Position numbers and translations under genes: made by a program. Under the pieces are notes generated by a model, which worked only from the letters and a program-made list of their open reading frames with translations, was not told where the DNA came from and did no database searches. From contig CAYJQC010000025.1 in assembly GCA_964372215.1 (NCBI GenBank), positions 1-64,000 of the forward strand: a stretch of 64,000 nt of DNA, given 5' to 3'. Position 1 is the first letter of the stretch. Each line of letters begins with the position of its first letter. Source of the stretch: DAIMFL01 sp964372215. Its GTDB lineage: Bacteria; Pseudomonadota; Alphaproteobacteria; Dongiales; Dongiaceae. Of this stretch, positions 57,237 to 64,000 are shown piece after piece.

Positions 57237-57744
57237 CGTCGCTTCCCAGTTCGTCGGGCCGGATCGCGCGGGCGACGCAGTCGAGCACGCCGTTGACCAG
57301 CCCGGGCTCCTTGCCGGCAAAGAACGCGTCGGTCAGGTCGACATACTCGGTGATGACCACCCGCGGCGGCACGTCGTGACGCTCCGACAGCTCGAAGGCG
57401 GCGGCCCGCAGAATCGCCCGCAGCACCGCCTCGAGCCGTTCCACCTTCCAGTCGCCGCTGAGACAGGCCGCGATCATGCTGTCGAGATCGTCGCAACCCA
57501 GCGCGACGCCGCGCACCAGATCGGCAAACATCTTGCGGTCGGCCTCGCCGAACGTCACGCCCTCGAATTCCTCCGCCAGGCGGTGGCGATCGAACTCGGC
57601 GATCACCTGGTCGGCGTTGCCGCCGGCGAGCTCCATCTGATACAGCGCCTGCACCGCGGCCAGACGCGCGGCCCGGCGGCGCCCGAATGCGCCGCCGCCG
57701 CCCCGCTTGCCCGCGTTGCCGTCGCGGTTGGAGGGATCGCTCAT
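57214..57744 (-). CDS. nusB: Transcription antitermination factor NusB
   Basis: A 176-residue helical protein: RRRAARLAAVQALYQMELAG, LERLEAVLRAILRAAAFELS-like stretch (VERLEAVLRAILRAA) and VVITEYVDLTDAFFAGKEPG, with a basic glycine-rich N-terminus. It acts with NusE on boxA for rRNA antitermination. Overlaps ribH by 4 bases. Confidence 0.95.
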   Translation of the reverse strand: MSDPSNRDGNAGKRGGGGAFGRRRAARLAAVQALYQMELAGGNADQVIAEFDRHRLAEEFEGVTFGEADRKMFADLVRGVALGCDDLDSMIAACLSGDWKVERLEAVLRAILRAAAFELSERHDVPPRVVITEYVDLTDAFFAGKEPGLVNGVLDCVARAIRPDELGSDGGRSASA

Positions 57745-58214
57745 GGCGTCGCGCGCCGATAGAGGCCGAGCTGGCGTTTCAGCCCGATCATGGCGAGGCA
57801 GGCGCGGGCCACGTCGCCGCCCTTGTTCTTGCGATCGCGCCGGGCCCGGGCCCAGGCCTGCTCGCCGTTCTCGACAGTCAGGATGCCGTAGCCGAGGGCC
57901 AGCGAGTATTTGAGCGCGAGATCCTGCAGCCCGCGCGAACTTTCCTGGCAGACATAGTCGTAGTGGGTGGTCTCGCCGCGGACGACGCAGCCGAGCGCCA
58001 CGTAGCCGTCGAAGCGCCGGCGCTCCGGGTCGAGCTCCTTGGCGCGGATCGCCATGCGGATCGCCGCCGGGATCTCGAAGGCGCCCGGCACCGCGAAGCG
58101 CTCGAAGCTGGCGCCGGCCTGCTGCAGCGCCTCGATCGCGCCCTGCGCCAACTCGTCGGCGATGTCGGTGTAGAAGCGCGCTTCGACGATCATGATGTGC
58201 GGCGTGTCGGCCAT
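57741..58214 (-). CDS. ribH: 6,7-dimethyl-8-ribityllumazine synthase
   Basis: A 157-residue lumazine synthase: VPGAFEIPAAIRMAI, GCVVRGETTHYDYVCQESSR and GILTVENGEQAWARAR, all active-site segments. It makes the riboflavin precursor from the RibB product. Between ribBA and nusB, as in most alphaproteobacteria. Confidence 0.96.
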   Translation of the reverse strand: MADTPHIMIVEARFYTDIADELAQGAIEALQQAGASFERFAVPGAFEIPAAIRMAIRAKELDPERRRFDGYVALGCVVRGETTHYDYVCQESSRGLQDLALKYSLALGYGILTVENGEQAWARARRDRKNKGGDVARACLAMIGLKRQLGLYRRATP

Positions 58215-58293
58215 GTCCTGCTGTCGCCCGATGGTGAAGTGCGGTGTCGTCGTCCGGCCGGCAACGCCAGCGGATCCTGAATCGCTGCCGTAT

Positions 58294-59448
58294 TCAGCCG
58301 GTCGCGTCGCCGAGCGGAATCGGCCGCTGTCCCACGATCCGCAGCCCATAGCCCTCGAGGCCGACGACGGTGCGCTGGGTGTTGGACAGCAGCACCATGT
58401 CGCGCACGCCGAGATCGAGCAGGATCTGGGCGCCGATGCCATAGTCGCGCAACTGGCCGCCGGTCGATTCCGTATGACCGATGCGGGCCCGCACGCGGTC
58501 GCTCAGGCTGGTCGGCAGGGGTTCCCGGATCAGCACCACGACGCCCCTGCCCTCGTTGGCGATGATGCCCATGGCCGCCTGCAGCTCGCCGCCCTTGCCG
58601 CTGGCCCGGTCGCCCAGTACGTCGTCGAGCACGCTGAGCGCGTGCATGCGCACGAGGACCGGCCCGGAGTCCGAGACGTCGCCCTTCACCAGGGCGATGT
58701 GCTCGGCATAGGCGACGCGGTTGACGTAGACCACCATGCGGAAGCCGTCGCCGAAGCGGCTGTCGAATCCGGCTTCCACCGCCCGCTCGACGATGCGGTC
58801 GTGGCGGCGGCGATAGGCGATCAGGTCGGCGATGGTGCCGATCTTGAGGCCGTGGCGCTGGGCGAAGGCGATCAGGTCGTCGCGCCGCGCCATGCTGCCA
58901 TCGTCGTTCATGATCTCGCAGATCACGCCCGCCGGGTTGAGTCCGGCAAGCCGCGCCAGGTCGACCGCCGCCTCGGTATGGCCGGCGCGCACCAGCACGC
59001 CGCCGTCGCGCGCCTGCAACGGAAAGACGTGGCCTGGCGTGACGATGTCGGCGCTGTTCTTGCTCGGGTCGATCGCGATGGCGATGGTGCGGGCGCGGTC
59101 GGACGCGGAAATGCCGGTGGTCACCCCCTCGCGCGCCTCGATCGAAACCGTGAAGGCGGTCTGGTGCCTGGTGCCGTTCTGCTGCGCCATCAGGGGCAGG
59201 CCGAGCTGGTGGACCCGGTCCGGCGTGAGCGCCAGGCAGATCAGGCCACGGCCGAAGCGGGCCATGAAGTTGATCGCGTCCGGCGTCGCCATCTGGGCCG
59301 GGATCACCAGGTCGCCTTCGTTCTCGCGGCCCTCGTCGTCGACCAGGATGAACATCCGGCCGTTGCGGGCCTCCTCGATGATCGCCTCGGTCGGCGACAC
59401 CAGTTCGGAGAAGGTGACCCGCCAGGCCTCGCGCTGCTGTGTGCTCAT
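58294..59448 (-). CDS. ribB: 3,4-dihydroxy-2-butanone-4-phosphate synthase with degenerate GTP-cyclohydrolase II domain
   Basis: A 384-residue fused protein. Residues 1-205 are an intact RibB: VDDEGRENEGDLVIPAQM, MARFGRGLICLAL and HVFPLQARDGGVLVRAGHTE. The second half lines up with RibA (MHALSVLDDVLGD...GRGVVVLIRE...QLRDYGIGAQILLDLGV) but lacks the SECLTGD and RCDCG zinc/catalytic sequences and the RQEGRGIG phosphate loop. Cyclohydrolase II activity is thus improbable, as in the RibBX proteins of other alphaproteobacteria; a true RibA must exist elsewhere. Overlaps ribE by 4 bases. Confidence 0.93.
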   Translation of the reverse strand: MSTQQREAWRVTFSELVSPTEAIIEEARNGRMFILVDDEGRENEGDLVIPAQMATPDAINFMARFGRGLICLALTPDRVHQLGLPLMAQQNGTRHQTAFTVSIEAREGVTTGISASDRARTIAIAIDPSKNSADIVTPGHVFPLQARDGGVLVRAGHTEAAVDLARLAGLNPAGVICEIMNDDGSMARRDDLIAFAQRHGLKIGTIADLIAYRRRHDRIVERAVEAGFDSRFGDGFRMVVYVNRVAYAEHIALVKGDVSDSGPVLVRMHALSVLDDVLGDRASGKGGELQAAMGIIANEGRGVVVLIREPLPTSLSDRVRARIGHTESTGGQLRDYGIGAQILLDLGVRDMVLLSNTQRTVVGLEGYGLRIVGQRPIPLGDATG

Positions 59449-60038
59449 GCGCTTCCTCGCTCGCTCAGCCGGGCGACGTAGCGCGCCACGGGATCGACCT
59501 CGAGATTGACCCGGTCGCCCATGTGCAGGCTGCCGAAGGTCGTGTGATCCCGGGTCACCGGAATGATGTTGACGCCGAAGCGGTCGCCGGCGACTTCGTT
59601 GACGGTCAGCGACACGCCGTCGACGGCGACCGACCCCTTGGGCGCGATGAAGCGCGAGAGGGCCGCCGGCGCCGCGATGCCGAAACGCCAGCACTCGCCG
59701 TCCTGGCGGCGCTCGACCACCGTGCCGACCCCGTCGACATGGCCGGAGACGATATGGCCGCCGAGCTCGTCGCCGACCTTGAGCGGCCGCTCGAAGTTGA
59801 CCTTCCGACCCGGGCTCCATTCGCCCAGGGTGGTGCAGGCCAGGGTCTCGTTCGAGGCCTCGACCGCGAACCAGCCGGGCCCCTTATCGACCACGGACAG
59901 GCAGACCCCGCTGCAGGCGATCGAGGCGCCGTGGACGATCCCGTCGGTGTCGTAGCCGGTCTCGAGGGTCAGGCGGGTAACCCCGCCCGGGACGACCGCG
60001 CGGACCCAGCCCAGGTCGGTGACGATGCCAGTGAACAT
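59445..60038 (-). CDS. ribE: Riboflavin synthase alpha chain
   Basis: A 197-residue enzyme with two lumazine-binding repeats: MFTGIVTDLGWVRAV, IACSGVCLSV, LGGHIVSGHVDGVG, then VAVDGVSLTVNEV. It makes riboflavin from two lumazines. It ends where ribB starts. Confidence 0.95.
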   Translation of the reverse strand: MFTGIVTDLGWVRAVVPGGVTRLTLETGYDTDGIVHGASIACSGVCLSVVDKGPGWFAVEASNETLACTTLGEWSPGRKVNFERPLKVGDELGGHIVSGHVDGVGTVVERRQDGECWRFGIAAPAALSRFIAPKGSVAVDGVSLTVNEVAGDRFGVNIIPVTRDHTTFGSLHMGDRVNLEVDPVARYVARLSERGSA

Positions 60039-60048
60039 GGACGGGAAA

Positions 60049-61212
60049 CTAGGCTGATCGGCGAAAGGTTTCCAGCACGTCGTCGCCGACCCGCATGAGG
60101 CCGGCCGGGACGAAGCGCGGGGCGCCCGCGAGATCGTCGACGCCGAAGGCCTGGGCGGCCGCCAGCCCGTCGCCCCCGATCACCGACGGCGCCCGGAACC
60201 AGGCGATGCGGTCGACCAGCCGGGCCTGGAGCAGCGCCGCCGCGGCGTGGCTGCCGCCTTCGGCCAGCACCCGGGTCAGGCCGCGCTCGCCGAGCCGCCC
60301 CATCACGTCGGCCATGGCCAGGTTGCCGTCGGCAGCGGCGGCGATCTCGATTACCTCGACGCCGGCAGCGGCGTAGGCGCGCCGGCGCGCGGCGTCGCCG
60401 CCGGCCAGGGTCACCAGCCAGGTCGGGGCGGCGCTGGCGCTCGCCACCAGCTGGGCGGTGAGCGGCAGGCGCATCCTCGAGTCGAGCACCACCCTGACCG
60501 GCGAGCGGCCGGCCATCCCGGGCAGCCGGCAGGTCAACAGCGGATCGTCGGCCAGCGCGGTGCCGGTGCCGATCAGCACGGCGTCATGGGTCGCCCGCAG
60601 CAGATGGCCGCGCTGGCGGGCGGCGGCGCCGGTGATCCAGCGGCTTTCGCCGGTGTGGGTGGCGATGCGGCCGTCGAGCGTGGTGGCGAGCTTGAGCGTC
60701 ACCAGCGGTCGGCCTTCATCGATCCGGGTGAAGAAGCCGGCGTTGAGCTCGGCCGCCTCGTCGGCGCCGACGCCGGTGGCGACGGCGATGCCGGCCTGGC
60801 GCAGCCGGGCGATGCCGGCGCCCGAGACCCTGGGATCGCGATCCTCGATCGCCACCACGGCGCGGCCGATCCCGGCCGCCGCCAGGGCATCGGCGCAGGG
60901 CGGCGTCTGGCCGTGATGCGCGCAGGGCTCGAGGCTCACATAGGCGGTGGCGCCCCGGGCCGCGTCGCCGGCCCGCGCCAGCGCCTCGGTCTCGGCATGG
61001 GGCCGGCCGCCGGGCTGGGTCCAGCCGCGGCCGACGACGACGCCATCCGCCGCGCCGCCGGACGCACCGGGCCGCACCAGCACGCAGCCGACCGCCGGGT
61101 TCGGCCAGACCCGGCCGAGGCCGCGGCGCGCCAGCGCCAGCGCCGCGCGCATATGGTCCGCATCCCCGGGGCGCGGCGCGCCGCCGCCGCCGGCGGCTGC
61201 CTCAGTCGCCAT
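60049..61212 (-). CDS. ribD: Bifunctional diaminohydroxyphosphoribosylaminopyrimidine deaminase/reductase
   Basis: A 387-residue enzyme. The deaminase part has zinc sites HAETEAL and EPCAHHGQTPPC; the reductase part TLDGRIATHTGESRWITG and VLAEGGSHAAAALLQ. It does two early steps of riboflavin synthesis. Overlaps nrdR by 11 bases; 10 bases before ribE. Confidence 0.95.
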   Translation of the reverse strand: MATEAAAGGGGAPRPGDADHMRAALALARRGLGRVWPNPAVGCVLVRPGASGGAADGVVVGRGWTQPGGRPHAETEALARAGDAARGATAYVSLEPCAHHGQTPPCADALAAAGIGRAVVAIEDRDPRVSGAGIARLRQAGIAVATGVGADEAAELNAGFFTRIDEGRPLVTLKLATTLDGRIATHTGESRWITGAAARQRGHLLRATHDAVLIGTGTALADDPLLTCRLPGMAGRSPVRVVLDSRMRLPLTAQLVASASAAPTWLVTLAGGDAARRRAYAAAGVEVIEIAAAADGNLAMADVMGRLGERGLTRVLAEGGSHAAAALLQARLVDRIAWFRAPSVIGGDGLAAAQAFGVDDLAGAPRFVPAGLMRVGDDVLETFRRSA

Positions 61213-61660
61213 CGCCGCCGAGCTTGCCGACGAAGTCTTCGAAGTCCTTGGCCTCGCGGAAGTTGCGGTAGACCGAGGCGAAGCGGACATAGGCGACCTG
61301 GTCGAGGGTGGCGAGCGCCTCCATCACCATCTGGCCGATCACGCTGGTCGGGATATCGCTCTCGCCCGAGCTCTCGAGCCGCCGCACGATGCCGTTCACC
61401 ACGCGCTCCAGCCGGTCGGCGTCGACCGGCCGCTTCCGGAGCGCGATCTGCATCGAGCGCATCAGCTTGTCGCGATCGAACGGCTCGCGCTGGCCGGTGC
61501 TCTTCACCACGGTCAGCTCGCGCAGCTGCACCCGTTCGAACGTGGTGAATCGCGCGCCACAGTTCGGGCATTGCCGGCGGCGCCGGATCGCGGCGTTGTC
61601 GTCGGTCGGCCGCGAGTCCTTTACCTGCGTATCCTCGTTGCCGCAGAACGGGCAGCGCAT
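61202..61660 (-). CDS. nrdR: Transcriptional repressor NrdR
   Basis: A 152-residue repressor of ribonucleotide reductase genes. A zinc ribbon (MRCPFCGNEDTQVKDSRPTD, CPNCGARFTTFE) is followed by an ATP-cone (VVKSTGQREPFDRDKL). Upstream is glyA, downstream ribD, the standard order. Confidence 0.97.
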   Translation of the reverse strand: MRCPFCGNEDTQVKDSRPTDDNAAIRRRRQCPNCGARFTTFERVQLRELTVVKSTGQREPFDRDKLMRSMQIALRKRPVDADRLERVVNGIVRRLESSGESDIPTSVIGQMVMEALATLDQVAYVRFASVYRNFREAKDFEDFVGKLGGDGD

Positions 61661-61697
61661 GATCCCCCCTTACTCTCGAGCCCCCCGGCTGGCCCGC

Positions 61698-63014
61698 TCA
61701 GGCCCGGTCGAGGCCCGGATAGATCGGAAAGCGGCGGCAGATCGCACCGACTTCGGTGCGCACCGCCTGCTCCACGGCCTGGTTTCCGCTCTCGCCGTCG
61801 GCGGCGAGACCGTCGAGCACGCGCACGATCAGCTGGCCGAGATGACGGCACTCGTCCGGGCCGAGCCCGCGTGTGGTGATCGCCGGGGTGCCGAGCCGCA
61901 CGCCCGACGTGATGGTCGGCTTCTCCGGGTCGAAGGGAATGCCGTTCTTGTTGCAGGTGACGCCGGCCATCTCCAGAGCATGCTCGGCCGCCTTGCCGGT
62001 CAGCTTCTTCGGCCTGAGATCGACCAGCATCAGGTGGGTGTCGGTGCCGCCGGTGACGATGTCGAGCCCGCCCTCCAGCAGCACCGCGGCCAGCGTCCTG
62101 GCGTTCTCCACGACGGTCTTGGCGTAGAGCTGGAACTCGGGCCGCAGCGCCTCGCCGAAGGCAACCGCCTTGGCGGCGATCACGTGCATCAGCGGACCGC
62201 CCTGGAGTCCCGGGAAGACCGCCGAGTTGATCTTCTTGCCGATTTCCTCGTCCATCGACAGGATCATGCCGCCGCGCGGGCCCCGCAGCGTCTTGTGCGT
62301 GGTGGTGGTGACGACATGGGCGTGCGGCAGCGGGCTCGGATGCACGCCGCCGGCGACCAGCCCCGCGAAATGCGCCATGTCGACCAGCAGGAACGCGCCG
62401 ACCGAATCCGCGATCTGGCGGAACCGCGCGAAATCGATCACGCGCGGGATCGCCGAGCCGCCGGCGATGATCAGCTTGGGCTTGTGTTCCTTGGCAAGGC
62501 GTTCGACCTGCTCATAGTCGATCCGGCTGTCCTCGCGGCGCACGCCGTATTGCACTGCGTTGAACCACTTGCCCGAGAGATTGGGCGGCGCGCCATGGGT
62601 CAGGTGTCCGCCGGCGGCCAGCGACATGCCGAGGATGGTGTCGCCCGGCTGGCACAGCGCCAGCACCACGCCCTGGTTCGCCTGGGCGCCGGAATGCGGC
62701 TGGACATTGGCGAAGCTGCAGCCGAACAGGCGCTTCGCGCGCTCGATCGCCAGCACTTCCGCCACGTCCACGTACTCGCAGCCGCCGTAGTAGCGCTTTG
62801 CCGGATAGCCCTCGGCGTATTTGTTGGTGAGGACCGAGCCCTGGGCCTGCAGCACCGCCAGCGAGACGATGTTCTCCGAGGCGATCAGCTCGAGCTGGTC
62901 CTGCTGGCGGCCCAATTCACGTCCGATGGCGGCATGAAGCTCCGGGTCGCGCTCGGCAAGCGGCGTGGTGAAGAAGCCTGGCAGGGCGGCGCGGGGGGCA
63001 TCGGCGGCGGACAT
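61698..63014 (-). CDS. glyA: Serine hydroxymethyltransferase
   Basis: A 438-residue housekeeping SHMT with the full canonical set: NKYAEGYPAKRYYGG, HSGAQANQGV, and the PLP lysine in VVTTTTHKTLRGPRGG. It feeds one-carbon units into folate. It is preceded by rpiB with a 46-base gap and followed by nrdR. Contrast with the altered paralogue at 9998-11257. Confidence 0.98.
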   Translation of the reverse strand: MSAADAPRAALPGFFTTPLAERDPELHAAIGRELGRQQDQLELIASENIVSLAVLQAQGSVLTNKYAEGYPAKRYYGGCEYVDVAEVLAIERAKRLFGCSFANVQPHSGAQANQGVVLALCQPGDTILGMSLAAGGHLTHGAPPNLSGKWFNAVQYGVRREDSRIDYEQVERLAKEHKPKLIIAGGSAIPRVIDFARFRQIADSVGAFLLVDMAHFAGLVAGGVHPSPLPHAHVVTTTTHKTLRGPRGGMILSMDEEIGKKINSAVFPGLQGGPLMHVIAAKAVAFGEALRPEFQLYAKTVVENARTLAAVLLEGGLDIVTGGTDTHLMLVDLRPKKLTGKAAEHALEMAGVTCNKNGIPFDPEKPTITSGVRLGTPAITTRGLGPDECRHLGQLIVRVLDGLAADGESGNQAVEQAVRTEVGAICRRFPIYPGLDRA

Positions 63015-63060
63015 CTTTGCGTCGTTTCCTTTCCAGAAGGGCTGTGCGCGGGGGGGCGCG

Positions 63061-63492
63061 TCAGGCGAACTTGGCGACGCGGCCGGCGTGCCGGCCGCCT
63101 TCGAACGGCGTGCTCAAGAAGACACGCAGGCAGTCCTTGGCCACCTCGACTCCGATCAAGCGGGCGCCGAGCGCCAGGACATTGGCGTCGTTGTGGGCGC
63201 GCGCCATGCGGGCGCTGACGCTGTCGTGACACAGGGCGGCGCGGATGCCGCGGTGGCGATTGGCGGCCATGGAAATGCCGATCCCGGTGCCGCAGATCAG
63301 CACGCCGCGCCGGGCCCGGCCATCGGCCAGGGCCTTGGCCAGGGCATCGGCAAAGTCCGGGTAGTCGACCGATTGCGGGCCGCTGGTGCCGAGGTCGAGC
63401 ACCTCATGGCCGAGCCCGATCAGCTCCTGCTTGAGGACTTCCTTCAGGTCAAAGCCCGCGTGATCCGCGGCGATGGCGATCGTCTCAGGCAT
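63061..63492 (-). CDS. rpiB: Ribose-5-phosphate isomerase B
   Basis: A 143-residue isomerase of ribose 5-P and ribulose 5-P. Marks: AIAADHAGFDLKEVLKQEL, the active site Cys in LICGTGIGISMAANR and the end STPFEGGRHAGRVAKF. It heads rpiB-glyA-nrdR-ribD and is divergent from the MucR-like gene. Confidence 0.96.
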   Translation of the reverse strand: MPETIAIAADHAGFDLKEVLKQELIGLGHEVLDLGTSGPQSVDYPDFADALAKALADGRARRGVLICGTGIGISMAANRHRGIRAALCHDSVSARMARAHNDANVLALGARLIGVEVAKDCLRVFLSTPFEGGRHAGRVAKFA

Positions 63493-63872
63493 CGTGGCTG
63501 TTTCGGCGTTCCGGACAGGTGATGGCGCTAAGCTACAATATGTCGAAGGCCGATGCCAACGCGCCACTACCGATGGCGGGAACGGGCGTCAGGTCGACTC
63601 ACGGCGGCCTTTACGGGCCACAACATCCGCCGACCGATCCCACGACTCGCGTACTGTTATCTCAACTACAATCGGCCTGCACGCAATGGTAGCCGAGCCG
63701 CTAATTCTTGTAGCCTGGCAGAATCCTCAAGGAACTCGAACAAAACCAAGAACTGATCGGTCCGAACTACTCAAATTGGCATCCGGAATGATTGACATGG
63801 CTGATGGTCTGTGCCATGGCTGCTCGTACACATTACCAAATAAACCGAAAAAACCTCTTGGGATCGAGATCG
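63493..63872. other. Divergent intergenic region rpiB / mucR-like
   Basis: 380 bases of distinctly lower GC content with no supported gene. It should carry the promoters of both divergent genes; GAACAAAACCAAGAAC near 63740 resembles a LexA box but with 8 instead of 7 inner bases. Confidence 0.5.
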
Positions 63873-64000
63873 ATGCAGGAATCCGACAAGATTGCGGCTG
63901 AAGAACTGCTTCGGATGACCACCGAAGTGGCTGCCGCCTACGTCAGCAACAACGCCGTGCCAGCAATCCAGCTGTCCGACGTCATTCGAACCATTCATGG
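63873..64000 (+). CDS. MucR/Ros-family transcriptional regulator, 5' part
   Basis: The first 42 codons (MQESDKIAAEELLRMTTEVA, then AYVSNNAVPAIQLSDVIRTI) are typical of the N-terminal oligomerisation region of MucR/Ros regulators, zinc-finger proteins controlling exopolysaccharide, motility and cell cycle genes in alphaproteobacteria. The gene is cut by the window end, so the zinc finger cannot be checked. The AT-rich upstream region fits the autoregulated promoters of this family. Confidence 0.85.
   Translation, partial: MQESDKIAAEELLRMTTEVAAAYVSNNAVPAIQLSDVIRTIH

Noticed and set aside
63735..63755. LexA-box-like GAACAAAACCAAGAAC before the mucR-like gene
   Set aside because: The two half-sites are 8 rather than 7 bases apart, so it does not fit the operator; kept only as a near miss.

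Overview
The window is GC-rich chromosomal DNA of an alphaproteobacterium, most probably of the Rhodospirillales/Geminicoccales type. The evidence is the gene order hom-glpX-recJ; ubiquinol-cytochrome c chaperone/DUF177-rpmF-plsX-fabH-ihfA-merR-tRNA-Pro; and rpiB-glyA-nrdR-ribD-ribE-ribBA-ribH-nusB-thiL. A MucR/Ros-type regulator, a K+-independent H+-pyrophosphatase and a GTTC-N7-GTTC (alphaproteobacterial LexA) operator point the same way. This placement is inferred from gene content; no 16S rRNA is present.

Layout. 0-11.3 kb is a mosaic accessory region: an HdeA-like periplasmic protein, a patatin-like lipase, a broken acetoacetate decarboxylase gene, a hybrid histidine kinase, a broken Rieske oxygenase gene that has lost its Rieske domain, an M14-family deacylase, an ectoine-type ABC importer (ehuBCD, no ATPase gene), a two-TM ion channel, a DUF389 fragment, a second copy of the ehuD 3' end and a divergent serine hydroxymethyltransferase. 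Two short duplications (2208-2284/4272-4348 and about 8268-8484/9698-9914) mark rearrangement junctions. 11.9-16.4 kb is a ccoNOQP cbb3 oxidase operon with two extra membrane genes. 16.5-31.7 kb is mostly housekeeping: tRNA-Glu, RidA, RecJ, GlpX, homoserine dehydrogenase, an OmpA-like lipoprotein, PHA synthase, ArgC, a gamma-carbonic-anhydrase-like protein, a PQQ alcohol dehydrogenase with the Asp-x-Asp signature of lanthanide enzymes plus a cytochrome c, and ribosomal proteins L13/S9.

31.8-45.2 kb holds an FTR1 iron permease with a cupredoxin and a Fur-like box, an enoyl-CoA hydratase, a CoA-binding protein overlapping a MetY-like sulfhydrylase, a 33-codon membrane microprotein under a LexA-type operator, a glutamine amidotransferase, an MFS transporter, small unknown genes, an M14 deacylase, a polyamine-type ABC importer and an acyl-CoA dehydrogenase. 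45.5-64 kb is the housekeeping block for lipid, riboflavin, thiamine and one-carbon metabolism, with BamE, a CrcB/DUF190 pair, the proton pyrophosphatase and a lone FliL-like protein. The window ends inside a MucR-family gene.

The most interesting unexplained item is the microprotein at 35965-36066. It has a strong Shine-Dalgarno sequence, one predicted membrane helix, and a promoter whose spacer contains a perfect GTTC-N7-GTTC box. This suggests a DNA-damage-induced membrane peptide, functionally reminiscent of small SOS division inhibitors such as Caulobacter SidA. No CRISPR array, complete insertion sequence, prophage or rRNA operon was seen.
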